DNA of 64,000 nt from Perkinsus chesapeaki (lineage: Eukaryota > Perkinsozoa > Perkinsida > Perkinsidae), in the NCBI GenBank assembly GCA_013115145.1, contig JAAPAO010000050.1, positions 38,784 to 102,783 on the forward strand. Reading direction: 5' to 3'. A model generated the notes under the pieces. It was not told the DNA's origin, did not search any database, and saw nothing but the letters and a program-made list of their open reading frames with translations. The translations under genes were made by a program, and so were the position numbers. Numbering within the stretch: the stretch's first letter is position 1; every line of letters starts with the position of its first letter. Of this stretch, positions 11,171 to 26,700 are shown in pieces.

Positions 11171-13323
11171 CTATTTTTTCGACACAGCCTGACCACCAGA
11201 GGTCCCAAGACCCATCATAGTCTTCCAGGCGTCATAGATATACCACTGCAAACCGGTAAGAGTACCAATCATAATAATACGCGTTCCTGAAGTATCCAAA
11301 ATCTCCACAGTGCGGAGCTATCCGACCCACCTAATCCCTTCATGAAAAGATTCTTCAATCCTTGCTCCGAGGCCATCTGCCCAAAGCTCTTGCCTTGGTT
11401 CTCAACCTTACCTGAGCCCATGAGTTAATAGCTAGCAGGAATAAAAGTGGGGAAAAATCCCTCGGACAGTGGGGGAAAATCTACCATATTTCCCCCGAGA
11501 AATGCCATATTTCCCCCGAAGCTCAAAGGCCTTCTCACCGAACCACCAAAAGGTTCCTCTAAAACATGCACTAACTTTCTCACATATGTTGATTCAGATA
11601 TCGACGATCTCACATCGTCCCTCCTATGTCGGGCAAGAAGGGAATCTTTTCGGAATATTCCCAAACTTCTGGAAGAAATTCGGTAATGCGATAAGGAACT
11701 TGCCCGGCTCAGATGGAGGTTGCCAGCCAGTCAAAAACAGAGTACGGCGGATACACTTCACACCCATCTCTCACCCATTTGCGAGACCAAATTGTCAGCC
11801 GGCTGGGAGACAATTGCACAGAAAACACCAGCGATGTAGCCCGAGGCGAAAGTAATGCCAAGCTGGGTTCCCTTAGAGTAAGAATCTCTAGGGTTGGTGA
11901 AGACGTGCTTGTAGAACTTCTCAACACAGTACTCGAACCCGACAAACTTCGCCACGGTATACCTGAATCAATTAGGAACATCGCCAGAAACAAACGATGA
12001 TATGAGCGAGACAGCCAAACAGCCCATAGCACAATAAATGCTATTAATTATACAGGGCGCATCAAGGTGAGAGATATAAACAAAATGGCGGAGAAGAGCT
12101 TAATTATGTGTACTATATAGAAAACTACACCGATACAGAATAGGAACAAGAACGCAGAAATTAAATCCACTTAGCAGCGAGCCTAAAATAAGATTAGTTC
12201 GATATCTACAGCTCTATTACGTTTTAACATAATTTACCATTCTCAACAAGCCTTCCCTCCCCTTACGGTATCTGTCTCGACCACAGCGGCACAACACTTC
12301 CAAACGGGAATCTAGTCTCCGCCTTGGTAGCGTTCATCTGCTTCAATGCCGCACCAAAAGCGGTCGGGAACGTCCCAGGTGGGGATGTCTGCACTTTAAC
12401 TTTAATCATTTCCATCGGACAAAGAGCTATGTCGGCAAAGAACTCCGCAGACGCACTCGCACCCGCCCATACGAAGGCTCGGTATCTAATAAATAACAAA
12501 AAGCATTGTTCAACTCATTTCATATAAGAGAATGAAAGATTCCCCAGAGCAACCTCAATCCGACCTCAAGATACGCCACTGAAATCACATACCGCGATCA
12601 TCGCTATGAAACTGTCATCTGGCATTTCCAATAGAAGACACTTCCCCTTACTTGGTAGCATTCTCCTGACCGAGCATGTTAGCATAGAGATCCTTGAAGA
12701 CCTCGTTCAAGCCAAACTTGAACATGCCTTGGAAATGGTAACCAATACAAGTAGGCTCCCATCCCTTGATAAGCATTCTGGCACCTAACAAGAATATATA
12801 AACAAAAATCGCTTCGCTCCGCTAACACCGGTATTGCCAATAAACTCATGTCTGGAAGGCAGAGTTCTTCACCACGCAGTTGCATTTCCGCGCAAAATTT
12901 TTCAAATCTTCAAATCCACATTTTGCCATTTGAAAGAGACGAACAATACCATTTCCCAAACTTCGCGCGAAACCTCGCCAATGAAATTTTGGCAGGTTTA
13001 GAAAATTTTTCAGAAACGATGAAACTCACCTTCTTCAGATGCAATGGTACGAATGCCCGAGATCAAGCTTCTGTACTTAGATGGGTTAACCTGACGACAC
13101 AAAATATCTGCACGCATGCGCAACCCACCGTGCTCACCTGCATGTTGCACTTGACAACATCGAGCGGAGTAACTGCGGTGTGGGTAAGCCCGCAGGCCAA
13201 GGCTCCGCCGGCCAGGCACTTGGCGTAATAGGAGTTATTGTGCGGGATCGCCGGGTTGGCGTAGCGAGCATCCCAGGCGGCAGCAGCAGCTGGCTTGGAC
13301 GATGATGAGCTCTTGGCGGACAT
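11171..13323 (-). CDS. PIC: mitochondrial phosphate carrier
   Basis: Inner-membrane SLC25 carrier (SLC25A3/Mir1 type) that imports phosphate for ATP synthesis. Seven exons: 13323-13138, 13090-13030, 12784-12652, 12485-12267, 11962-11775, 11411-11331, 11286-11171. Total 984 nt and 327 residues, with every phase closing. All three carrier repeats are present with their Px(D/E) signatures: VTPLDVVKCNMQ, LCPMEMIKVKVQ and SQPADNLVS. Phosphate-carrier hallmarks include GLTHTAVTPLD, KGWEPTCIGYHFQG and IGTLTGLQWYIYD. I chose the ATG at 13323 (MSAKSSSSSK); an in-frame ATG at 13362 would add 13 residues. Intron 5 (11774-11412) is unusually long and contains a repeated CATATTTCCCCCGA motif at 11480-11520. 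Confidence 0.95.
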
Positions 13324-14246
13324 GTTGTGTGAAGGGAGAAAAATACGCTGAAAAATGGTCATTGCTATCAGGGAAAAAGACGTTCAACGATTCGAACGAT
13401 TATAGGAGAAGCAGTGCTCTCTCTCCTTCGAAGGAGACTGTGAATAATTTACGCACGATTATAACCTAACAAAGAGGGGAATGGACCTATTTAGTAATTA
13501 CGAAGCATTAACAGGGTACGCATTAGCAATTTTATAAAATCACACAAAATGTATCTTCACCGTGCGCAGTGTTCATGGCGGGTGCTCCACTGAGATGTAA
13601 AAAGCGCCCGCCCCACAGCAGCTTCCCACCGACAGGACCTTGAAACTGCTAAAAATGCAAGGGTGTTGTCTTAGAGGCGAATAAAGCCAAGGTTGAATGT
13701 AAATAATCAACGGAGTGATCTGTTGAGTAGTTCAACAATACTAATAGCGATACTGCAAAATAAATGTGAAAATTTGAGATATTAGTAGACCATTTCTCAC
13801 AGTGGTGATAATCCCACATGAACAAGGACCCAAACCCCATTGAAAATAACACAGCTCCTAATTCAACAGAAAACCCGAATCACAGAGAAGGACCTTCCAC
13901 AATTTTACACCCAGACATCGCCGTAACCGGAATCATCTCAGACCCGGCACAGAAGTCAACAACCTCTGCCGCAGCTCCGCCACTTGACCATACCTGACCA
14001 TTATAATGAATATATAAATAAATGATTTAATTGCAACTGATAATTATTAATAAAAGTAAATGCAATCTCGACTATATCAACAACAGAGGGAAATTTTTAT
14101 CCACCATTTGAAGAAGGCGACAAATCTCGAATGCCCCCAAAGTATCTAAGCCTGTATCTTGGCTTAATCACAACGTATCTAGTGCACGCAAACCCCTGCT
14201 AGATACTTTCTCGAGCTCAACCATTTTTAACAAGCTTCGCTCCGCC
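13324..14246. other. intergenic, no gene recognised
   Basis: AT-rich spacer between the phosphate-carrier start and the CDC5 stop, both on the minus strand. Only short frames are present. Confidence 0.4.
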
Positions 14247-18480
<4,234 letters not shown>

Positions 18481-18735
18481 TTACTATTAAACAATGCCAC
18501 CACCTACCAAATTAGCAGAGATCCAACCAAAGCACCTTCGGGACGGCACCACGTAGAACAGGCCATCTACGTGCAAATGCAGGGAGTCATCTAACATAAA
18601 AAGAGCTCGCCCTAAAATATGGCTTGCAAATATTTCCACAATGAGAATTTATGGTGCGAAAATATTGGTGAGAATTTATGGTTGGAATGAGCATGGTCTC
18701 ACTGTTGGCAGTCCAATTCCAGCCGTTTACTTATC

Positions 18736-19099
18736 ATGCGTATCATACTCTTTGCTGTTGTCCTTCCGGCTCTCGTGTCATCGCTCAATTTGCAAGGGGC
18801 TCGGAAAAAGAAAGATGCTAAGAAGAAAGATGCTGGGAGATCAAGCGATTTTGCTGGGCGTCTAGGTGAAATGCAAGCACGTCAAGACTCGAGTAATGCT
18901 GCCTTTGATGCGAGAAGAGGTAAAAGAAGAAGTCGCGGTGAGATGGGGGACTCGACCGGAGGGAGAAGAGGGGGATCAGATGGCGGTGCTGAACTGTAAG
19001 GAGGGAAAACGCTACACTCTTGACTAGCATATTTTTAGGCTGACAAACATGCTCTCCCAAATGACGACCAATTCAAGGAAAACAACCCGCAAGAAGTAG
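18736..19099 (+). CDS. small secreted basic protein
   Basis: Not recognised. Two exons, 18736-18995 and 19039-19099, joined across a 43-nt GTAAGG...TTTTTAG intron with matching phase, give 106 residues. A clear signal peptide (MRIILFAVVLPALVSS) is followed by a lysine/arginine-rich low-complexity body (KKKDAKKKDAG, RRGKRRSRG, GGRRGGSDGG). It starts 255 bp from CDC5, divergently, so the two may share a promoter region. Without the splice the frame ends at 18999 with 87 residues. A charge-rich extracellular role is a guess. Confidence 0.6.
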
Positions 19100-19146
19100 A
19101 AGCAGGAAGTAGATCAGCCTGTGAGGATTCCATAATACTTGTGACA

Positions 19147-19305
19147 ATGCTTATCAAGGTGTGTGTGTTCATGTTATGTGTTTTGTTGTTGTTGAGTGGT
19201 GAAGTAATGATAAACCGAACCCGAGCAACTTCGCATGCTAACAGTGGTGCTCTTACGTATCTTGACCGAGCTGGATTGCAGCAAAATAGCATCGTTACGA
19301 CATAG
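19147..19305 (+). CDS. short signal-peptide ORF
   Basis: A 52-codon ATG frame starting with a very hydrophobic segment (MLIKVCVFMLCVLLLLSGE), directly downstream of the basic secreted protein. It looks like a first exon or a tiny secreted peptide. No following exon could be assigned. Not recognised. Confidence 0.35.
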   Translation: MLIKVCVFMLCVLLLLSGEVMINRTRATSHANSGALTYLDRAGLQQNSIVTT

Positions 19306-20368
19306 CCCGACCAGTAATCTCACAATGTACAGTGATTCATAGCAGAGCTCCTCACAAGGTGGGTCAGAGCAAACTGTTTGGCTAAGCAAATAACTCGACC
19401 TTAAAAATATCCTGAGAGGCTTGCGGAGCACAACACAGTACAGCCACCCCGCACAAGCTGGTGTCATGGCGTGGAACAACTCAAGGCTCGGAAATGGTGT
19501 AGAACACGGAATGGCTCCTTCGTGGATGTCATCGTCGATTCTTCTGGCGAACTCTCCACAAACCGATATGGGAGTCGTGATACCTGAATTGGAACAGGAA
19601 CTTGTGAACTTGAACTAGTGATAAGGCTGGACTCACAGGATTCTAGGAACGAGACAAACCTGACTCTCCGATGGATATGTAATAGCTTCTCACTGTCAGT
19701 GAGTGACCTGCGATGTGATTAAATCCATTGGCATCTTAACGCATCGGAAAGCATGGTGATGTCCCGAAAAAGGATGCTTATATCTGGTCTGTTCCTCGTT
19801 ATTCATTTATATCGGCAAGACCATGGCTCAACATGCCGCGTCATCGTGGGCTCCGATCATAGAAGAGATATATTGCATTATTTGATAAGAACGCATATTT
19901 GCCGACTGAAATGGTGTAAGCTATCCTAGTGGCTTGCGACAATATTAAATGATGCGAGCTACGTTATGTAGGGTGTCAGTCTGACGCTGGCAGAGAATCA
20001 TAAGAATCTCTCAGTATCTGTGCGCATCTCGGCGATCGCTGCTAGCTCTGACAGTAATTCGACGGGCTTTAATCATACACCCTGTTGGTTAAAGCACACC
20101 GGTTCCTTACGGAATGACACGAGAATCACTGTTGTTCGGAAAAAAGTATTGTCTGACATAGTACGTCGTTGGGCCACAGGGCAGACCTGACTGTCTCCCA
20201 AATACTTGGGGCGCGTCATCGCTCGAGGTTCGACTACTTTGCAGTTGCTTAACCTCAACGGAGTACGGTGTGTTTGATACGTTCCACGCGTATGCTTCTT
20301 GCACTATCTACATGGACCAGATAGAGTTTATCCGGCGTGCTGTCCCTATATAGTCCAGCCACTGCTGA
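19306..20368. other. no gene recognised
   Basis: Frames here are short and lack signal peptides, splice closure or family motifs. Confidence 0.35.
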
Positions 20369-20647
20369 AGCACTGTCTCCAAAGTCTCCAGCTCTCCCGA
20401 CGACCACATAAATCATAAGTCGTGGTGCCGCTACTATTACCAGCCACTATCGAGCGTGAACTCTCATGCCGCGTTTAGTGGCAGATATCCCTCGCTTGAG
20501 AAATGGCGGTTAATGATTTTCGAAGATGCTAGAGTTCAGCGGTTGCCTCTCAATGGGGACTTTCTAGTGACGCCTAGAGACACCATGGAGCCGCACAGTT
20601 GCGCCAAGTGGCATAACATGACGTTGGGTGGCTCAATATGTGAATAA
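20369..20647 (+). CDS. hypothetical exon-like ORF
   Basis: An open frame of about 92 codons without an obvious start, ending in a cysteine near the stop (GGSICE). Protein-like composition with tyrosines and paired tryptophans, but not recognised. It lies 200 bp upstream of the first 13-cysteine gene and may be an exon or a remnant of another secreted protein. Confidence 0.3.
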   Translation, partial: STVSKVSSSPDDHINHKSWCRYYYQPLSSVNSHAAFSGRYPSLEKWRLMIFEDARVQRLPLNGDFLVTPRDTMEPHSCAKWHNMTLGGSICE

Positions 20648-20848
20648 TACTGTATATTTTTCGGGGTCACAGCTCATCGCTCAATACAAATTATCAATGC
20701 CCTATGGGGAGATCGACAAGTATTACACAGCGCTTCTGTGATCGGATCAGTTTTCGTTGAAGTCACGCTTGGAGACAAAGGCTCCATATAATGGGGCGTC
20801 TACCACTAAGCGAGTTTTTCGGCAACTCCCGAGTAAGGAGGCCACTCC

Positions 20849-21573
20849 ATGCAGTCAGCTATGATACACCTTTTGACCGGAATTCTTTTGACATGCTCTT
20901 TATGCACCATGAGGGAACTTAAGCTTCAAGATATTGAGAATATCGCTAGGTATGGAAGTCCACCCATCGTCTTATCCGGATCCCGTTTTCCGTGCACTGC
21001 TCTTCGGACTTTGTGTAATCGCTGAAAACAGTGATCCAGCCTTTGTCCATCGGATGGACTCCATCCGGGCTATAAGTTGCGTTCTCAGGTACAATGCCGG
21101 GCCATTCGTTACCCTCGGAGGTACAGTATCGCAGTTGGGAATCAAGTATTCGTAGCTTTACTTTAGGGGCCTGTTATGATAAGCCCATCGGAAAATGCTC
21201 ATTCAACGATACTACTGGGCGCGTGGAAGGATGTCATTGTTTGGAACCGGCGTTCGTCGCGTTCACACAGGTAGCTTTCTAGAACCATTTACCTGCTATT
21301 CTCTACAGTACCATAAATACTTTCAGGAGAAGACTGGTGATATCTCGGTTATTTGCACTGAAATATGTGATCCAGGGACGTGTCCTAAGGCTCCAAAAAA
21401 GGCTGGCGAGTGTGTGCCAACGTCGCTGCTGCCCGCTTGTCTAGTGACTTGCGTGAACGATAACGTGAGTGAAATGATGAAGTGTGTTACATTGTGTTGA
21501 GTGTCAGGACTGTCTCGATACGGCCTTCTGTAATCCGTTAGGAGATACAGGCATTTGTATGTACCACCCTTAG
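20849..21573 (+). CDS. secreted 13-cysteine protein, copy A
   Basis: First member of a four-gene family in this window, of unknown function. Five exons: 20849-20949 (signal peptide, then LKLQDIEN), 21089-21120 (YNAGPF), 21167-21270 (CYDKPIGKC, then GCHC), 21327-21464 (ICTEICDPGTCPKAPKKAGEC) and 21508-21573 (DCLDTAFC, CMYHP, stop). Total 441 nt and 146 residues. Exon sizes 2 and 3 (32 and 104 nt) match the other copies exactly and all phases agree. There are 13 mature cysteines. This is the most divergent copy, 17 kb from the others. Secretion is inferred from the hydrophobic N-terminus. Confidence 0.82.
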
Positions 21574-22356
21574 CTCTGGTGGTAACTTGACGATGGCTGC
21601 TTCTTCATTTTTTTCAAGTGCGGCCCTGGTATAGTCGTACGCGGTACTGTATATGCCTCAATTGCCGCCTATTAGTTTGTCGTAATGACCGATTATAGCT
21701 AGTTGTAGGTAAACGCGTTTATTACTTACTATTAGTAAGTCCCTGTCAGAGCCACGATGGTGGCTTACTTAACTGCTGGCAATGATGCCATCAGGTCACC
21801 AACGAGGTTTAGTTGCGTTAGCTCACCGTCAATAAACTCCTGGCTATTGTTAAATTGTTGGTAAACTCTTGACACGCTTGAGTAACTTGTGTCTGCCGGA
21901 AATCTTGGGGATACATCATAAAAGGCATCCATTAAAAAAAGCACCGTATATTATCCTTTCATACTACTCGGGAGCCATTACATCGAACGCAATACACCAG
22001 CAAACGTCAACAGTGAGATTCCCGCCATAAAGGCAGGGCAAGCGACCGGCAGATGGTCCCCTGAATCACCAGAAACGTACAGACGCTCCCTTCTCTTAAG
22101 AGACGAACCAATACGTCCTGGTTCCAAGGCCGCCGATCTCTATTAAGATGGACTGGTTGCCACTCTGATTCGAACTGCGATTATTGCTTCCTCAGTAAGC
22201 GTGAAAACAAAGTGGTCCATCAAATGAAGCCTCCCTCACCGTTATGCAACGTGTCATATGCAACGTAACATGATACGTGTTTTCATCATTATGGGGGTTT
22301 GGGAACCATTTTTCTGGTCATAATTCCTCCGAGAGTCACATTCTCATCCATATTAA
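21574..22356. other. no gene recognised
   Basis: The 3' flank begins with TAGCTCTGG...ACTTGACGATG, an element shared with the other family copies. Nothing else can be supported. Confidence 0.4.
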
Positions 22357-22485
22357 TCATCTCCTTCTCTTTGGTGACTCAATCTGGGCCTCGGTAGGTC
22401 TTCTGGTTTCCTTCCAAGACCTGGTCAACAAAAGGCGAACGCTAGCTGATAACACAACAACGACAAAAACGATCGTCATTTCCAT
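22357..22485 (-). CDS. short signal-peptide ORF, twin 1
   Basis: A 42-codon ATG frame with a hydrophobic leader (MEMTIVFVVVVLSASVRLLL) and a basic tail. Its leader is homologous, in DNA and protein, to the frame at 23345-23455. It may be a complete peptide or only a signal-peptide exon; no downstream exon was assigned. Confidence 0.4.
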   Translation of the reverse strand: MEMTIVFVVVVLSASVRLLLTRSWKETRRPTEAQIESPKRRR

Positions 22486-23235
22486 GGCGCGTGCTGATCG
22501 CCGCTAATAGCAGTTTCTCGATATGGTTTACGATATTTATTATTGATATTGATTTACTATAAGTATTCATATCATTTACTATAGACTAGTTGGTACTGAA
22601 TATAGTGTGATATCGTTCGTTCCATTGTTCTACAGCAATTCAGGGACATGCTGGAACGGTAGTTTTTTTCCCTGCTATTTCTTCAAGTTCGTCAACTGAT
22701 ATCAAAACACTGCAGAACTTGTGCTGCACAACCTATTCTGTACGCTGGTACAATTCTCCCTCCTTAACGTTGCTCTATTGCACTCATTGGACTCCCCCAT
22801 CGTTTCTACTGACATGGTTATGTCTCCTTTGCGTTGCTCTCCTGCGTCTACTGGGCTCCCCAATCGTATATGCTGTCACTGTCCTGGTTCCTTTGTGCTA
22901 CCTTTCCCGCGCTGGTTCGTTAGCCTAAATGGGCCCAAAAATTGTGTTGCTTCCAGTATCATGACTACCCCGACTCGGCCATATGCTATAGCGTAAGTGG
23001 TACGATTGTCTGTATGTACGCGCCGCCCTCCACGCGCCTTGTTCATTCACTTCAGTTGGTCATCCCTCTCCACGTCACTCTAGTGCGGCTCTGTTATACC
23101 CTTGCCATCATCATTTTCTCTACGCCTTATGCCACAGTTGCTTATCATTCAACGGTTTTAAGCGGTTCAGCCATCAATGAAGCCGAATCGGCAGCTTCAT
23201 CTGCCGTTTCAAAGCTGTTGAGAGGATTCTCTTTT

Positions 23236-23335
23236 GAGGTATAGTTGGGTTGTTATTAACAACCCAACTATACCTCTCAAAGCTCAGCTACCTCTCAGTA
23301 CTCAAAGCTATTAACAACTTGTTAATAGCTTTGAG
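23236..23335. repeat. two long 1-nt-spacer palindromes
   Basis: 23236-23276 has 20-nt perfect arms around one T. 23301-23335 has 17-nt perfect arms around one C (left arm CTCAAAGCTATTAACAA). They are 24 bp apart and share CTCAAAGCT-like sequence in the gap. Confidence 0.95.
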
Positions 23336-23344
23336 TGCCATCAA

Positions 23345-23455
23345 TCAAGGTGTACTTGGCGATATAACCGAGGGAGTCTTATCTCTAAACTCGTCCAACA
23401 CAAGATGAACACTACTTGACAACAGAACAACCAAAACAACGATCATGATTCCCAT
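23345..23455 (-). CDS. short signal-peptide ORF, twin 2
   Basis: A 36-codon ATG frame with leader MGIMIVVLVVLLSSSVHLVL, paralogous to the frame at 22357-22485. It starts about 120 bp to the right of the pair of palindromes. Not recognised; small secreted peptide or first exon. Confidence 0.4.
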   Translation of the reverse strand: MGIMIVVLVVLLSSSVHLVLDEFRDKTPSVISPSTP

Positions 23456-23716
23456 GAAGCGTAGGGATCGCCACCGATAATAAACGTACAATCAATAGAA
23501 ATCGAGTCTTGTAATTGCTTTCCAATAGCATCGAAAGCCGTGTTGCCATTCACTGCTACCAGCATATCGCCTAAGAGCGGTGAAACAGCTGCGAGAGGCT
23601 CAGTATGAAAACACACCTATTGATAGCGATTGACAAAGCTCATTGTTTTCCATCTCAATTGCGACGGGTGATTGCTTAACGATGGACTCCACTATTCGGC
23701 TTATGCTGACAAACCC

Positions 23717-26700
23717 TCAGAAGAGCAGAGAGTCCTTTAACATACCCGCACTGAAACTCCGATCGCTTCCATCCGAATCCCCACGGTATAGATCTGTCTG
23801 GTCGCACAAATGATAAACGGTACCTCGAGGAAAGCCTCCAACAAAGCTGAACAGTTCTGCGTACTTGACAGTGCCAACGGTTTCACCGAGTCTGTTCACA
23901 TTCCGAAGGACCTTCAGCCCTACCATTGTATCATTGCTCCGCGCTAGATTCACCAATCGGTTTTCGGTATCATCATCACCGACGAGGACTATGCGATCAC
24001 CAATCGCGAGCTGAACGGAAAATAAAAAGGCTCGGTTGTTTCTGCGTAACCAACCTCGCTGTCCGGACTTCCAATTCGAGTGATGACACCGGTCGATGAC
24101 TCAAAGGAAATGCCCCATGGATCTTGGGCAGTTCGTCGGGTGATCACAACAGGCACTACGATCTGCCGTGGTGACACTAAAACGTAAAATGCAGATCGAA
24201 CCCGGATAGGAGGAGCTACTCCAGACGTCGTGCGGGTCATTGCTGGCATGCCGTCGGAACGTAACGACATCAACCTCAACTATCTCATCATCTGTGAGGA
24301 CTTTAAGGATGCCTGGGAAGCCCCACTGATAGCAAGAATCTGGGACAGGGCAGCGACACAACTGCGTACTATAACCCAACATAGCCTCGTTCACCTCGAT
24401 GATGCTTCGCCGCGATGATGCGATCTCCTTCGCATATATCATCTGTCGCCCAGGCCGGTGAGCCCTCTTTTACGCCTTTCACGATCGCCGTAGTGTCCCC
24501 AGAATTCATCAAAGACAAACCCCACAGTATATCCTTGCTTTCCCGCACTAGAGCCACGTGAACCTGACGGAGCAGCTAACGTGCACTCCGATCAAAATCC
24601 TCACCGAACCAGCTGCGGCATTCTCATACAGTTCCGATAGGAAATTCCGCACCAGACGGCTTGTTGACTGCTCGGCAACGGAGGGACTATCCTTCACTAT
24701 GGTTTCCGTGCATTCCAGCGCCTCTAGCCGCTGCTGCGCTGTAAACAGGGACTTCCGCAAAACCTCAGTCACTATAATTTCCTCAACGGGCCTCTGCGGA
24801 AGCTCGCCGTCACCGTTGTTCTCTTGTACGCCGTCGCCGCCAAACGAGGCCCTCTCCAGGGTGGGCGGATCGTTCCGACTGTTGGCTGGCCTAGCGTGCT
24901 TTTCAAGTTCGGCTTCCTTCACTTCGCGTTCAATTATGGGTATCGACTGGGTGAGTTCAACTTGTGAAATCTGCTCCTTATTGCTTCTCTGTTCCTCTTC
25001 GGTTGATATCTTCGCTAGCTTCTTAGGGATTGGAGGCAACGGCGGTGGAGGGCGAAAGTAAGCAGGCTCGGAGATATCGGGAGTCGTCGGCGAGATTCCG
25101 TCAACGCATCGTATCTGACCAACCACACTCCCCTTGGCCACCGATGACAGGCCTGACCAGCTGTATCGTGATGAAGTGTTGATCGGCATCACGAAGCTCT
25201 GCAGCAATATCTTCAATGTCACTTCCTGAAGTGACCAAAGTAACGCACAACCTATTAGTGTTGGACCCTTACCAGATCCGTTTACGGATACTAGGCAGTC
25301 GCCAAAGCCTATCGGAGGGGTTGCTTCTCGAGAAGGTCCAGACACTTCTTTCACCTGAACGACCTTCGCTGTAGTCGAACATATCAACTCACTAGGCGAT
25401 CTGTCGAGATCACGAGGCCCCACAGATCTTCCGCAGATGATCTCGATACAACCGTTGTGTATATTTGCACCTTAAAAGATACCAGCCTCCACTGAGACAA
25501 GGACTTGAGGCTACTTGAGAGTTGCTCCGCAGCAGCACCAAGTGTGCCGATGTCGCTGTAGCCAAATCAAACAGTGACGAAGGGCCAGTCTGGCCGTTAA
25601 CAGATTGAACCTGGGACGTGACTGGTCTTCACGCAGCTTCCAAACGCCTCACTATGTCATCCTCGCGCACACCCGACTCGGCAACTCTCTCATCATCGAC
25701 GGCCAAAACCCTTAGACTGATCGGATCGATCAGCAGGCCCCACGGATCTGTCAGCTCTCGCCGGAAAATGTCCACCTCGAGCCTCCAAGGTAGCGTCACC
25801 ACGGGTATCTAACACGACAACTGAACCAAGAACCCGAGTCTAGGCTTACACCAGTCAAGATTTGGGGCGTGAAAAAGGCGTCTCTCAATTCTGACTCTCG
25901 ATTACTGTGATCTGCCAGTCTAACGTGCAACAACTGGCAATCTACTTCGTGTGGCTTACCCGCAGGAGGTACGAACACGTACACTGTGCTGTCTTCGCGC
26001 TGCTCGGATGACACTATGTGGCACCTAACAAGATTCTGCGAGGAGGCTGTAGGCGAGAATCTTGGCGCACCCAGGAACGATTCGTCTGTAGTCCTCCTCG
26101 ACAACTGAGCTGTTATATTTGCAGACTTCCCCACCGTGCACCACGGATGTAACGACTTGGTCTTCAACGGTCATTCCTGTGTTGGTGGACGGAAGAGTAA
26201 CCGTGAAGAAGTCGAATCTGTCCAATGAAAATGACTATCAATTATAGAAATTATCAACACCTGGCATCTCTGCAAAACTCGAGTTGCACATCTAGCTGAT
26301 CGGTCAATGCCGCACTAACAGCAAGAGGATCGACCTTCCCGTCGCAACTGTGCAGCCGAGATGATATTTCTGAGCAATATCCCCTCCGGTGTGCAGCATT
26401 GGAGTGCCCCACCTATTTCCGCATTCCCTGCGATAGACCCTTCTATAACGTCTTTTACGACTCGGCAATCATGGAGAGTGTAAAGCTGGTTGTCCCAGAC
26501 AAAGCCCCATTTTTCACTGGTACCTACAGTAGACCTCTACTGCTGCGTGCCTGGCCAACTTGAGCCCTTAGAAGCTGCCAAAGCGTATGAAGGAGAAATG
26601 GGCAGCTTTGCAGCAGTACCGACGTAATTTAAAAACAGTAAAATTTACACTCGTTAGCATTTGGACCGAGCCGATACGCGTTCACTGAATTGATCTTTAA

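Noticed and set aside
11150-11180. tRNA-like B box (GGGTTCAATCC) followed by a T run
   Set aside because: It overlaps the end of the phosphate-carrier gene (the T run encodes the terminal lysines), and no cloverleaf can be drawn. Similar B-box-like matches at 7806 and 10155 also fail to pair.
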